A stretch of 64,000 bases of DNA from Planktomarina temperata RCA23 (lineage in GTDB: Bacteria; Pseudomonadota; Alphaproteobacteria; Rhodobacterales; Rhodobacteraceae), in assembly GCF_000738435.1 (NCBI RefSeq), contig NZ_CP003984.1, positions 2,170,001 to 2,234,000 on the forward strand. Reading direction: 5' to 3'. A program made the position numbers and the translations under genes. Position 1 is the stretch's first letter; every line of letters begins with the position of its first letter. This document shows, in pieces, positions 37,769 through 48,340 of the stretch. A model generated the notes under the pieces. The model saw nothing but the letters and a program-made list of their open reading frames with translations, ran no database searches and was not told the DNA's origin.

Positions 37769-38770
37769 TTACATTAAACCGTCGCTGTCGTTAACGCTGC
37801 TATCCTCATCATCGCTGATCTGCCCAGAAATAATACGATCAACGAACCGATCCACGAAAAATGACAACTCAATAATCATCATCCGTGAATACTTGCTGTC
37901 GTCAAAAAGCATTCCTGCATAGCGACTTCGGGTCATCGACCTAAGTGTACGTCTCAAATCCTCAGCAACCCTGCTTGCTTGTTTCGGGGGTGCATTTTTT
38001 AGTTCTCTATGTGCTTCTACAAGAATTTCTGAAATCCAAGGCATTGTTTCTCTACAAAGCCCTGCGGCAATGAGTAGCCCATAGCTGCCGGTTCGTTCTT
38101 CTGCGGTCATCATTAACATTTTATCCATAAACCTTGGGTGAATGCTCCGTACTCGTGATCCCGACGCGCGCAGTTGTCCTTCGGCCCAGTCAGGGTCGAA
38201 GGCGGACATTCTGGTGGCTAATCCGCGTACTTGAGAAACCAAATCTTCCATGACTTCGGTTTGCGGGCGCACATGATTTTTTGATTCTGTTTTTGCTGGA
38301 ATTGCATCAATTTTTTCTTGAAGTTTCGGCCAAAGTGCTGGTACGAGTTGTTGAATATGTGCATCATCGGTCTTCTTGTCGTCGGAAGCTGCATTGATGG
38401 CATTGAGCGTTTCCAGCATTCCCTGCTCATTGACCTTCGACGCTTGAAACTGCTGCAAAGGACCGCTTAGATCACTTAATTCGAGGCCAAATAGTAAGGG
38501 AATGGCCTTTCCGACCTGCATGGATTTGGAAAGAGCGCCCGCTTCAAACATTATCCATTCCGACGAAATGTTTTCTGGAGTGATGCATAGGATTCCGAAA
38601 TCTGAACTTTCAAGCTCCCCTGCGATTGCTTTCGCCCAACGATCCCCAGCTGAAATGTCCTTGTCCGAAACAAACGGTTTTGCGTGTTGTACGATTAGAG
38701 GAATCCACTCCTTTAATGCATTGGCCATAGCCTTACTTCGTGTACCGCTCCAAGAAATAAATACTTTCAT
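37769..38770 (-). CDS. Stand-alone TIR-domain protein
   Basis: 333 residues. The N-terminal TIR domain (about 1-110) starts MKVFISWSGTRSKAMANAL and carries SSEWIMFEAGALSK, where Glu76 is at the place of the catalytic Glu of NAD-cleaving TIR domains. The C-terminal 200 residues look helical and were not recognised. No ThsA, SAVED, Argonaute or STING-like partner is adjacent, so this is not an obvious Thoeris or CBASS operon. Base composition is AT-richer than the neighbours, and repeat elements flank it, which suggests acquisition. ATG at 38770 has GGAG 8 nt upstream. Confidence 0.82.
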   Translation of the reverse strand: MKVFISWSGTRSKAMANALKEWIPLIVQHAKPFVSDKDISAGDRWAKAIAGELESSDFGILCITPENISSEWIMFEAGALSKSMQVGKAIPLLFGLELSDLSGPLQQFQASKVNEQGMLETLNAINAASDDKKTDDAHIQQLVPALWPKLQEKIDAIPAKTESKNHVRPQTEVMEDLVSQVRGLATRMSAFDPDWAEGQLRASGSRVRSIHPRFMDKMLMMTAEERTGSYGLLIAAGLCRETMPWISEILVEAHRELKNAPPKQASRVAEDLRRTLRSMTRSRYAGMLFDDSKYSRMMIIELSFFVDRFVDRIISGQISDDEDSSVNDSDGLM

Positions 38771-38842
38771 CAAATTTTCTCCAAATTTTTTTTAACAATT
38801 ATCGTACACAACTCATTAGCGAAGTGAAACCTGCAAAGAGCT

Positions 38843-38896
38843 ATGAAGGTTTTCGTCGCTGGCGCGTCGAGGACAGCTTTGTCCCGCGTTGTATGA
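38843..38896 (+). pseudogene. Possible remnant of a Rossmann-type N-terminus
   Basis: A 17-codon frame reading MKVFVAGASRTALSRVV resembles the beginning of NAD(P)-dependent epimerases, then stops. It lies in the spacer between the TIR gene and lrp. It could equally be part of a conserved intergenic repeat; confidence is low. Confidence 0.2.
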
Positions 38897-38932
38897 ATTA
38901 ATCAGCGGTGCCACAAAGCCTTGCTCCGCGCC

Positions 38933-38951
38933 CGCCCTGCCACATAGGGCG
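38933..38951. repeat. Short intergenic hairpin between TIR gene and lrp
   Basis: CGCCCT/AGGGCG stem with loop GCCACAT, in a GC-rich stretch 37 bp past the lrp stop. It may terminate lrp or belong to another dispersed palindrome family. Confidence 0.4.
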
Positions 38952-38987
38952 ACCGGTTGGTTTTGGTTCGGAGGTGGGGTGCTGTGC

Positions 38988-39482
38988 TTAGGGTTGTTTT
39001 GACAAGCGCTCTTCGAGCACCTCGAAGGGCACGCCGGGTTGATCTTTTGCGCCGCGGATGACCAGCGATGTTTTAACGGAGGCGACATTCTCCGCTGAGG
39101 TCAGCTCTTCGGTCAAAAAGGATTGGAATGTCGACAGATCGGGCGCGACGCATTTCAAGATGAAATCCACCTCGCCGTTGAGCATATGGCACTCACGCAC
39201 GAGCGGCCAGCGCAGGCAGCGCATCTCAAAGGCGGATAGATCCGCCTCTGCCTGGCTTTGCAGCCCGACCATGGCGAAGACCTGAACTTCAAAGCCCAAT
39301 TTGCGCGCATCAATATCCGCATGATAGCCGCCGATATAGCCGGTTTCCTCCAAAGTGCGCACGCGGCGCAGGCAGGGAGGCGCGGAAATTCCGACCCTTT
39401 TGGCCAGCTCAACATTTGTCATCCGCCCATCGGCTTGCAACTCTGCCAAAATCAAACGATCAATGTCATCCAGACGGTGCAT
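38988..39482 (-). CDS. Lrp/AsnC-family transcriptional regulator
   Basis: Feast/famine regulator of 164 residues. The N-terminal HTH is LDDIDRLILAELQADGRMTNVELAKRVGISAPPCLRRVRTLEETG; the C-terminal RAM ligand domain includes FAMVGLQSQAEADLSAFE and VEFILKCVAPDL-like VDFILKCVAPDL. It is divergent from trxB, an arrangement often seen in this group. Confidence 0.92.
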   Translation of the reverse strand: MHRLDDIDRLILAELQADGRMTNVELAKRVGISAPPCLRRVRTLEETGYIGGYHADIDARKLGFEVQVFAMVGLQSQAEADLSAFEMRCLRWPLVRECHMLNGEVDFILKCVAPDLSTFQSFLTEELTSAENVASVKTSLVIRGAKDQPGVPFEVLEERLSKQP

Positions 39483-39534
39483 AAACGGGTACCCTTTCGC
39501 AGTGTTGGGAAATCATACCCAAATGACGCACCCA

Positions 39535-39566
39535 GCGCAATAATATTTCAACACTGCGCAATAATA
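39535..39566. promoter_or_regulatory. Phased direct repeat in the lrp/trxB spacer
   Basis: GCGCAATAATA occurs at 39535-39545 and 39556-39566, starts exactly 21 bp apart, i.e. two helical turns. Such phasing is expected of an Lrp/AsnC octamer binding one face of DNA. It lies between the divergent lrp and trxB starts. Confidence 0.5.
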
Positions 39567-39667
39567 ATTCGTATAGCGACCTGTAGTCGCAAAGGTCCCG
39601 GTTTGGGCTTTTGCCCGGCGGCTGGCCTGTATATATGCAGCAGCAACACTTACCTGTAGGAAATCGC

Positions 39668-40609
39668 ATGTCCAATACACGCCACACGAAAGTCTTGATC
39701 ATCGGCTCCGGTCCTGCCGGCTACACGGCCGGGGTTTATGCCAGCAGAGCCATGCTCAATCCGATATTGGTTCAGGGCATCGAGCCCGGCGGGCAACTGA
39801 CCACAACCACCGAAGTGGAGAACTGGCCCGGGGACAGCGAAGTGCAGGGCCCCGACTTGATGATCCGTATGCAAGACCACGCCAAGGCCATGGGCACGGA
39901 AATCATCGGCGATATCATCACCGATCTGGACGTCTCGGAACGCCCCTTCAAAGCTCAAGGCGATAGCGGCACGCTTTACACCTGTGATGCGGTGATTTTG
40001 GCAACCGGCGCACGGGCAAAATGGCTTGGCATTGACAGTGAGGAAAAATTCAAAGGATTTGGCGTTTCGGCCTGTGCGACATGCGACGGTTTTTTCTATC
40101 GCGGTCAAGAAATCGTTGTGGTCGGCGGCGGCAATACCGCGGTTGAAGAGGCGCTGTTTCTGACCAATTTCGCCTCAAAAGTCACATTAATTCACCGACG
40201 CGACGAGCTGCGCGCCGAGAGGATCTTGATCGACCGGCTGATGAAGAATGAAAAAATCGTGCCGATGTGGTTCCATGAGATTGACGAAGTCTATGGTACA
40301 GATATGCCTTTAGGTGTTGAAGGCGTGAAGGTGAAACACACTAAAACCGGTGAAATCACGGATGTGCCTTGCAAAGGCGTCTTTGTTGCCATCGGCCATG
40401 CGCCCGCCAATGAGCTGGTCAAAGACGTGCTGGAAACCCATATGGGCGGGTATGTGGTGACCAAACCCGACAGCACCGAAACCTCAATTCCCGGTGTGTT
40501 TGCCGCCGGTGATCTGACCGATCACAAATACCGCCAAGCCGTCACCAGTGCCGGAATGGGCTGTATGGCAGCTCTGGAAGCCGAGCGGTTTTTGGCCGGT
40601 CAGGACTAA
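39668..40609 (+). CDS. trxB: Thioredoxin-disulfide reductase
   Basis: FAD/NADPH enzyme of 313 residues that reduces thioredoxin. The FAD motif is [18 protein letters not shown], the redox pair is Cys136-Cys139 in ACATCDGFF, and the NADPH motif is [18 protein letters not shown] at 39668 with AGGA upstream is chosen over a 19-residue extension. Confidence 0.96.
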   Translation: MSNTRHTKVLIIGSGPAGYTAGVYASRAMLNPILVQGIEPGGQLTTTTEVENWPGDSEVQGPDLMIRMQDHAKAMGTEIIGDIITDLDVSERPFKAQGDSGTLYTCDAVILATGARAKWLGIDSEEKFKGFGVSACATCDGFFYRGQEIVVVGGGNTAVEEALFLTNFASKVTLIHRRDELRAERILIDRLMKNEKIVPMWFHEIDEVYGTDMPLGVEGVKVKHTKTGEITDVPCKGVFVAIGHAPANELVKDVLETHMGGYVVTKPDSTETSIPGVFAAGDLTDHKYRQAVTSAGMGCMAALEAERFLAGQD

Positions 40610-40929
40610 CGCTTTGGCTTTGGGCGATGCCTGTGTTGCTCAAAGTCAAAACCACTCCAGCCCCCGGCCCGGCCGCCAAAAGCGCCATGTAATCGATGCG
40701 GGCGTAATTGGTTGCCCTGTCGATGAATTCAACTTAAAAGTACAATCTAATTTATTAATACCATATTCGTTTAACCCTCTGGTCAACTGGCTCTGAAATA
40801 AAATAACATTCCATCAACCCGGCGCAGGCGGCGCAAGTCTCTCTGCTAAATCTCTCAACTCCGCAAGCGGTTTTGTCACCTACAACTGGCGAGGCTTCTG
40901 CGCAAAGCGACCTTCTCGAGATACATATT
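40610..40929. other. 320-bp leader upstream of sat/cysC
   Basis: No gene is visible. The first third contains GATGCCTGTGTTGC and CCAGCCCCCGG, words shared with element copy D, so a decayed copy may be present. The middle is AT-rich (around 40733-40808) and may hold the promoter. No known riboswitch was recognised. Confidence 0.4.
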
Positions 40930-42633
40930 ATGCAAAACAATTTAACACCGATCCCCGAATTATACGTCAGCTATGACAGCGCGCAGAAAATGAAGCTCGA
41001 GGCGGCAGAGCTCACCTCCTGGGATCTCACGCCGCGGCAGGTCTGCGATTTGGAATTGCTGATGAACGGCGGGTTCAATCCCTTGAAGGGATTCTTGGGA
41101 CAGGCTGATTATGACAGCGTGGTGGCCCATATGCGTTTGAGTGACGGGGCGCTTTGGCCCATGCCAATCACTTTGGATGTGAGTGAGGCATTTGCCAGCA
41201 GCCTTGAGTTGGGCCAAGATATCGCTTTGCGTGACCCAGAGGGCGTCATTCTCGCGACCATGACCGTAACAGACCGCTGGACACCCGACAAAGACCGCGA
41301 AGCCGAACAGGTTTTTGGCACCAATGACATGGCCCATCCGGCTGTCAATTATCTGCACAATACCGCAGGGGCGGTCTATCTCGGTGGACCCGTGACGGGC
41401 ATTCAACAGCCAGTTCATTACGACTTTCGCGGCCGGCGCGATACCCCCAATGAGCTGCGCGCCTATTTTCGGAAAATGGGTTGGCGCCGCGTGGTGGCGT
41501 TTCAAACCCGCAACCCGCTGCATCGGGCTCACCAAGAGTTAACCTTCCGCGCCGCCAAGGAGGCCCAGGCCAATCTGCTCATTCACCCGGTGGTGGGCAT
41601 GACCAAACCCGGCGACATCGATCACTTCACCCGCGTGCGCTGCTATGAGGCGGTCCTTGATCAATACCCATCCTCGACCACGGCGATGTCGCTGCTCAAT
41701 TTGGCAATGCGCATGGGCGGGCCGCGCGAGGCGGTATGGCACGGGCTTATTCGCGCCAACCATGGCTGCACCCATTTCATCGTCGGCCGCGACCATGCCG
41801 GACCGGGGAAAAATTCAGCAGGAGAAGATTTCTACGGCCCCTATGAGGCGCAAGACCTGTTTCGCAAATATGAGGCGGAAATTGGCCTGGAGATGGTGGA
41901 TTTCAAACATATGGTATACGTGCAGGACCGCGCCCAATATGAGCCCGCCGATGAAGTTGAAGACGGCTGCACGGTGCTAAATATCTCCGGCACAGAGCTG
42001 CGCCGGCGCCTGTCGGAGGGCTTGGACATTCCCGAATGGTTCAGCTTCCCCCAGGTGGTGGCCGAATTGCGTAAATCACGACCACCGCGGGCGCAACAGG
42101 GATTTACCGTCTTTTTCACCGGGTTTTCTGGATCAGGAAAATCAACAATTGCAAATGCTTTGATGGTAAAGCTCATAGAGATGGGCGGTCGGCCGGTGAC
42201 CTTGCTGGACGGGGATATTGTGCGCAAGAATCTATCCTCGGAACTGGGATTTTCCAAAGAACACCGCGACCTGAACATTCGCCGGATCGGCTATGTGGCC
42301 TCGGAAATCACCAAAAATGGCGGCATCGCCATCTGCGCCCCCATCGCCCCCTATGCCACCACACGGCAGGCCGTGCGCGAAGATGTGGAGGCTTTTGGAG
42401 CCTTTGTGGAGGTGCATGTCGCCACCTCCATCGAAGAATGCGAACGGCGTGACCGCAAAGGCCTGTACAAATTGGCCCGCGCTGGAAAAATCAAGGAATT
42501 CACAGGTATTTCAGATCCCTATGATGTGCCCAACGCACCGGAATTGCGGCTCGAAACTGAGAGTGTCGAGGTCGACAATTGCGCCCATCAGGTCTTGCTC
42601 AAACTGGAGAGCATGGGTCTCATCGGCGCATAG
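40930..42633 (+). CDS. Bifunctional sulfate adenylyltransferase / adenylylsulfate kinase
   Basis: 567-residue fusion that activates sulfate to APS and then PAPS. The N-terminal ATP sulfurylase (about 1-385) has QTRNPLHRAHQEL and GRDHAGPGKN. The C-terminal CysC-like APS kinase has a P-loop GFSGSGKST at residues 398-406 and LDGDIVRKNLSSELGFSKEHRDLN. This replaces the CysDNC system. ATG at 40930 is chosen; the earlier in-frame start adds 19 residues outside the fold. Confidence 0.94.
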   Translation: MQNNLTPIPELYVSYDSAQKMKLEAAELTSWDLTPRQVCDLELLMNGGFNPLKGFLGQADYDSVVAHMRLSDGALWPMPITLDVSEAFASSLELGQDIALRDPEGVILATMTVTDRWTPDKDREAEQVFGTNDMAHPAVNYLHNTAGAVYLGGPVTGIQQPVHYDFRGRRDTPNELRAYFRKMGWRRVVAFQTRNPLHRAHQELTFRAAKEAQANLLIHPVVGMTKPGDIDHFTRVRCYEAVLDQYPSSTTAMSLLNLAMRMGGPREAVWHGLIRANHGCTHFIVGRDHAGPGKNSAGEDFYGPYEAQDLFRKYEAEIGLEMVDFKHMVYVQDRAQYEPADEVEDGCTVLNISGTELRRRLSEGLDIPEWFSFPQVVAELRKSRPPRAQQGFTVFFTGFSGSGKSTIANALMVKLIEMGGRPVTLLDGDIVRKNLSSELGFSKEHRDLNIRRIGYVASEITKNGGIAICAPIAPYATTRQAVREDVEAFGAFVEVHVATSIEECERRDRKGLYKLARAGKIKEFTGISDPYDVPNAPELRLETESVEVDNCAHQVLLKLESMGLIGA

Positions 42634-42658
42634 GGCGCAGCGGAGACAAGGACAGCTA

Positions 42659-42779
42659 GGCGCAAAATGCTCAAAATCGCAGTGAAATTTTGCGCCTGCC
42701 GGGGGCTGGCAGGCGCATCCCTGTGTTGCCACCGGGTAAAGTCATTTAGCTTGGCGGTTGGATTATCCAGAGGTCTTAA
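42659..42779 (-). repeat. Palindromic intergenic element, copy D
   Basis: From left to right it holds GGCGCAAAAT/ATTTTGCGCC (42659-42668, 42687-42696), GCGCCTGCC/GGCAGGCGC (42692-42700, 42708-42716), an imperfect form of hairpin 1 around 42719-42736, then GCTTGGCGG and TTATCCAGAGGTCTTAA at the end. It sits between the convergent sat/cysC and DUF1150 genes. Confidence 0.75.
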
Positions 42780-42807
42780 ATATATTCTTTAACAGAGCCT
42801 TGCGAGT

Positions 42808-43026
42808 CTAATGTAAAGTCATTGGCGAGTAGCGAAACTCGCGGGCCATGTCATAGGCTTGGGCTAAATCCCCAACCAATGCCAATTGCTCACCTTCGGA
42901 GTTATGCACCGACCAGAGTTGCTCAATCTCCCCGGTTTCTTCAAAAATTTCCTCTGGAAGATCGGCCTTATCAATTGGTTTGAGATAAACAATGCGATCT
43001 TCTAAAACGCCGAATTGATCTTTCAT
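42808..43026 (-). CDS. DUF1150 family protein
   Basis: 72-residue protein of unknown function, MKDQFGVLEDRIVYLKPIDKADLPEE to YDMAREFRYSPMTLH. DUF1150 proteins are found beside small heat shock genes in alphaproteobacteria, as here: its ATG follows the hsp20 stop by one base, so the two are coupled. Confidence 0.88.
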   Translation of the reverse strand: MKDQFGVLEDRIVYLKPIDKADLPEEIFEETGEIEQLWSVHNSEGEQLALVGDLAQAYDMAREFRYSPMTLH

Positions 43027-43027
43027 C

Positions 43028-43444
43028 TCAGGATCCTTTCTGGATTTCAATCTTCTGTATAACAGTCTCTGGTAGAGCGCGCTTGAGGTCAATATGCAAC
43101 AACCCATGCTCCATAATCGCAGCCCCAACATCGACGCCATCGGCCAAAACAAAGGTCCGCTGAAACTGCCGCGCAGCGATGCCGCGGTGCAGATAAACCC
43201 GCTCGCCGGTCTCCTCGCCCTGCCGGCCCAGGATCACCAATTGCCGGTCCTCCACAGTGATTGTGAGGTCGTCTTCCGCAAAACCAGCCACGGCCAGTGT
43301 GATGCGGTAAGAGTTTTCTGAAGTCTGTTCGATATTGTACGGCGGGTAGCCTTCGTTACCCGTTTTGGCCGTACGCTCAACCAAACGTTCAAGCTGGTCA
43401 AAGCCCAAAAGGAACGGATGAGTTCCAAGAGTCAATTTAGACAT
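43028..43444 (-). CDS. Small heat shock protein, Hsp20/IbpA family
   Basis: ATP-independent holdase of 138 residues. The alpha-crystallin domain spans about residues 35-125 (YNIEQTSENSYRITLAVAGF to HGLLHIDLKRALPE). ATG at 43444 is preferred over an upstream in-frame start 6 codons earlier. A sigma-32-like promoter lies about 70 bp upstream. Confidence 0.93.
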   Translation of the reverse strand: MSKLTLGTHPFLLGFDQLERLVERTAKTGNEGYPPYNIEQTSENSYRITLAVAGFAEDDLTITVEDRQLVILGRQGEETGERVYLHRGIAARQFQRTFVLADGVDVGAAIMEHGLLHIDLKRALPETVIQKIEIQKGS

Positions 43445-43508
43445 GTCTTCGTCCTTTTGCAAAGCGACAGAATAGCAGATCCCTCAAGAGGCAATCGTAT
43501 CTCGTCAA

Positions 43509-43537
43509 ATATGGGGCTGGCGGTGCAATTGCGCAAG
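43509..43537 (-). promoter_or_regulatory. Sigma-32 (RpoH) promoter of hsp20
   Basis: On the minus strand CTTGCGC (-35, 43537-43531), 14-bp spacer, CCCCATAT (-10, 43516-43509). This is a close match to the heat-shock consensus CTTGAAA-N13/14-CCCCATNT, upstream of a heat-shock gene. Confidence 0.75.
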
Positions 43538-43587
43538 AGCCCGCTTCTCAATTGGTTTAAAAACCTTTAAGCGAAAGGCAGAAACTC

Positions 43588-43815
43588 ATGAGGTCTCCCA
43601 TGGCAGGCAGTCAACAACTCAATCCGCAAGAGGTTATGACCATTCAACTTGCCGTGCTTCGCCAAGAGCACCGCGATCTTGATCTCGCCATTTCTGCCTT
43701 GGTGGACCGCGCCGGTGACCAGCTGGCGGTGAAACGCCTGAAACAGAAAAAACTCCACCTTAAGGATAAAATCGCCAGGCTTGAGGATGAACTTACCCCC
43801 GATATTATTGCCTAA
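43588..43815 (+). CDS. YdcH/DUF465 family small protein
   Basis: 75-residue coiled-coil-type protein with the family core LRQEHRDLDLAISALVD and VKRLKQKKLHLKDKIARLEDEL. Function unknown. An alternative start is the ATG at 43600, which also has a GAGG upstream. It is divergent from hsp20. Confidence 0.85.
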   Translation: MRSPMAGSQQLNPQEVMTIQLAVLRQEHRDLDLAISALVDRAGDQLAVKRLKQKKLHLKDKIARLEDELTPDIIA

Positions 43816-43871
43816 TCCCCGGCAATGGGTTAACTCGGCCTTTCTCTTAGCGCTACATATGGAACATTCAA

Positions 43872-44354
43872 ATGGTGCATGTCGGAATAATAATGGGCAG
43901 CCAATCAGATTGGCCAACAATGAAACATGCCGCCGAAATTCTCGACGCCTTGGACATTCCCTATGAAAGCAAAATAGTTTCAGCCCATAGAACGCCAGAC
44001 CGCCTTTGGGATTATGGCACAAGCGCGGTGGAGCGAGGCTTGAAAGTGATTATCGCAGGCGCCGGCGGGGCGGCGCATTTGCCCGGCATGGTGGCCTCAA
44101 AAACCCGCATCCCAGTTGTGGGCGTGCCTGTGCAAACCAAAGCGCTCTCAGGGGTCGACAGCCTCTATTCGATCCTTCAGATGCCAAAGGGCTATCCCGT
44201 GGCCACCATGGCGATTGGGCCGGCCGGTGCGGCCAACGCCGGGCTGATGGCAGCTGGCATTTTGGCCACGCAGGATCCAGACATCGCCGCAAGGCTTGAC
44301 GCCTGGCGCGCGGCCCTATCCGCCTCTATTCCCCAGGAGCCCGTTGATGAGTAA
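43872..44354 (+). CDS. purE: 5-(carboxyamino)imidazole ribonucleotide mutase
   Basis: Class I PurE of 160 residues, purine synthesis. Motifs are [17 protein letters not shown] near the N-terminus, SAHRTPDRL, and [16 protein letters not shown]. It acts with PurK, whose start overlaps its end by 8 bp. Confidence 0.96.
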   Translation: MVHVGIIMGSQSDWPTMKHAAEILDALDIPYESKIVSAHRTPDRLWDYGTSAVERGLKVIIAGAGGAAHLPGMVASKTRIPVVGVPVQTKALSGVDSLYSILQMPKGYPVATMAIGPAGAANAGLMAAGILATQDPDIAARLDAWRAALSASIPQEPVDE

Positions 44355-45408
44355 CCCTCTGCCCCTCGGGGCCTGCATTGGAATTTTGGGTGGTGGCCAA
44401 TTGGGCCGTATGCTCGCAGTGGCCGCCAGCCGTTTGGGGCTAAAGACGCATATTTTTGAGCCCGGCGCCAATCCTCCGGCCGGTCACGTGGCCCATCAAG
44501 TCACCACCGCCTCCTATGAGGATGACGCGGCGCTGCGCCGTTTTGCCCAATCGGTGGATGTGATTACCTATGAATTTGAGAATATCCCGACCTCGGCTCT
44601 GGATATCCTCGAGCAGATCCGCCCTATTCATCCAGGCCGCCGAGCCTTGGCCATCTCACAAGACCGCCTGTCAGAGAAAGAGTTTCTCACCGGGCTGGGG
44701 CTCAAAGTGGCGCCCTATGCCAATGTGACCACCGCGGCAGAGGCGGAAGCGGCCGCCCAATCCATCGGCACCCCATCCATACTGAAAACCCGCCGGATGG
44801 GATATGACGGCAAGGGGCAAATCCGGCTCAAAGACGCTTCAGATATGGCCGAGGCATGGCAGGCCATGCAGGGCGCGCCCTCCGTTTTGGAGGGCTTTAT
44901 CAATTTCAGCCATGAGGTCTCTGTCATCGCCGCCCGCGCCAGTGATGGTCAGGTCGCCTGCTATGATCTGGGCGAGAATGTGCACCGCGAGGGAATTTTG
45001 CACAGCACGACAGTGCCGGCCAGTTTAAGCGCCGCCCAACGCATGGATGCCGTTCTATTGGCCGGACAAATCCTGAATGCTCTGGATTATGTCGGTGTGA
45101 TGGGCGTCGAGCTGTTCGTGACCGCAGACGGGTTGATCGTCAATGAGATTGCCCCGCGCGTGCACAACTCAGGTCATTGGACCCAAAACGGCTGCGATAT
45201 TTGCCAATTTGAGCAGCATATCCGCGCCGTGGCCGGCTGGCCCTTGGGCGATGGCAGCCGCCACAGTGATATACGCATGGAAAATCTGATTGGAGCCGAT
45301 ATGGATCGTGTGCCAGAGCTGCGCAAAACCAATGCGGCCTTGCATTTATATGGCAAATCGGAGGTCAAACCCGGCCGCAAGATGGGTCATGTCAACTTTC
45401 GCACATAA
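44347..45408 (+). CDS. purK: 5-(carboxyamino)imidazole ribonucleotide synthase
   Basis: ATP-grasp carboxylase of 353 residues that makes N5-CAIR from AIR and bicarbonate. Visible are [31 protein letters not shown], and [17 protein letters not shown] at 44347 is within the purE 3' end; the longer frame adds 17 residues before the fold. Confidence 0.96.
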   Translation: MSNPLPLGACIGILGGGQLGRMLAVAASRLGLKTHIFEPGANPPAGHVAHQVTTASYEDDAALRRFAQSVDVITYEFENIPTSALDILEQIRPIHPGRRALAISQDRLSEKEFLTGLGLKVAPYANVTTAAEAEAAAQSIGTPSILKTRRMGYDGKGQIRLKDASDMAEAWQAMQGAPSVLEGFINFSHEVSVIAARASDGQVACYDLGENVHREGILHSTTVPASLSAAQRMDAVLLAGQILNALDYVGVMGVELFVTADGLIVNEIAPRVHNSGHWTQNGCDICQFEQHIRAVAGWPLGDGSRHSDIRMENLIGADMDRVPELRKTNAALHLYGKSEVKPGRKMGHVNFRT

Positions 45409-45437
45409 CGCCCTTGCACGGCTAGCCAGACGCCGGA

Positions 45438-46205
45438 TCACGGACGATGCGGGTCGCCTGAGCGTAGCCTTAAGGCCTTGAGGATCATATCCAAGCTGAC
45501 CTCGCGCAGGGTGAGGCTGGCATCAAAAGCTCCAGTCTTTAAGTAGTGAGATACTTGCGCAATGACCAATGGGTTGTTCATCATGAAACTGTGAGACACA
45601 GGCAATATCAAATGGTCGCGCATCCCTTCCACACGGGTGCTCTCGACGGAGACTTTCCCATCATCCGGCCCGTCAATGAAATTGGAATAGACCGGGTTAA
45701 AACTGACCGTGCCGGCAATGATGCCCAGTGAAAAATTGACCCTTGGCAAGCGGTTTGGAAAACTGCTGGCGTCTGTGCCCAATTGCCGCCCTGCCGGTCC
45801 ATTGACCCAATCAAAGGCCGCGAGTGCCTGCATCGCATCCACCACCTCTGAGCCCTTATTCGGCGGGCCGAGCATCACCACATGGCCTAAGTTTTCAGGC
45901 TTGGCCCAGGCCAGATAGGCCCGTACCATAATACCACCCAAAGAATGGGTCACAAAATGGAGCCGCCGCGCACCACAGCCCGCGACAGCCTCCGGCAAAG
46001 TTTCACTCACCAAAGCCTCAATCGGCTTGCCCCGCGTGGAAAATTCTGGGTTCACCACGTGATACCCCTGCCCCCGCAGGCTCCGCGCCATCAAAGCAAA
46101 AGAGGCTTCGCTGCGCGCCAACCCATGCAGCAAGATCACACAATCTTGCGCCAAGGCCCAATTGGGCAGCATGAGGCCACAGGAGATTAAAAGAGGTTTG
46201 AGCAT
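45438..46205 (-). CDS. Secreted alpha/beta-hydrolase (lipase-like)
   Basis: 255 residues with a signal peptide of about 19 residues ending WALA. The hydrolase core has [14 protein letters not shown] (oxyanion side), the nucleophile elbow THSLGG with Ser near residue 88, and [14 protein letters not shown], typical of PGAP1/triacylglycerol-lipase-like proteins. A His in [12 protein letters not shown] is the probable catalytic base. It is probably periplasmic or exported. Confidence 0.85.
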   Translation of the reverse strand: MLKPLLISCGLMLPNWALAQDCVILLHGLARSEASFALMARSLRGQGYHVVNPEFSTRGKPIEALVSETLPEAVAGCGARRLHFVTHSLGGIMVRAYLAWAKPENLGHVVMLGPPNKGSEVVDAMQALAAFDWVNGPAGRQLGTDASSFPNRLPRVNFSLGIIAGTVSFNPVYSNFIDGPDDGKVSVESTRVEGMRDHLILPVSHSFMMNNPLVIAQVSHYLKTGAFDASLTLREVSLDMILKALRLRSGDPHRP

Positions 46206-46254
46206 GAGATAGACATAGTCACCGCTGCCGGGCCTTTAAAGAACCCCTTCACCA

Positions 46255-46283
46255 AAAAGGCCCACGACAAGCGCGGGCCTTTT
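46255..46283 (-). terminator. groEL transcription terminator
   Basis: AAAAGGCCC/GGGCCTTTT stem with 11-nt loop about 30 nt after the groEL stop; it also faces the lipase gene start side. U-rich on exit from the minus strand. Confidence 0.85.
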
Positions 46284-46313
46284 CAAAAAACAGGTCGTAA
46301 ATGACCGGCTGAT

Positions 46314-47987
<1,674 letters not shown>

Positions 47988-48014
47988 TCAATTAAAAACT
48001 TGCCCTTGGGGATC

Positions 48015-48302
48015 TTAGGAGATCACACCCAGGATATCGCTTTCTTTCATGATCAACAGATCTTTGCCGTCAACGGTCACTTCTGTACCGGACCATTTGC
48101 CGAACAGAACTTTGTCACCTGTTTTGACGTCCAAAGCGATGCGATCGCCATCATCGTCACGCAAACCTGCGCCTGCGGCGACGATGACGCCTTCGGCTGG
48201 CTTTTCTTTGGCGCTGTCTGGGATGATCAAACCACCCGCAGTTTTTTCTTCACCTTCAACGCGTTCGACAAGAACACGGTCGTGCAGAGGGGTAAATGCC
48301 AT
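48015..48302 (-). CDS. groES: Co-chaperonin GroES
   Basis: 10-kDa chaperonin of 95 residues, full length. The mobile loop is [19 protein letters not shown] and the core [11 protein letters not shown]. First gene of groESL. Confidence 0.98.
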   Translation of the reverse strand: MAFTPLHDRVLVERVEGEEKTAGGLIIPDSAKEKPAEGVIVAAGAGLRDDDGDRIALDVKTGDKVLFGKWSGTEVTVDGKDLLIMKESDILGVIS

Positions 48303-48340
48303 CTTTAGTAACTCCTAGCTGGCTCAAGGTTGAACTTGAA

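Noticed and set aside
37769-38770. Thoeris or CBASS system
   Set aside because: No ThsA, cyclase, SAVED or transmembrane effector gene lies next to the TIR gene.
40610-40929. SAM or other sulfur-related riboswitch before sat/cysC
   Set aside because: No conserved core or pseudoknot pattern could be recognised by eye; a covariance search would be needed.
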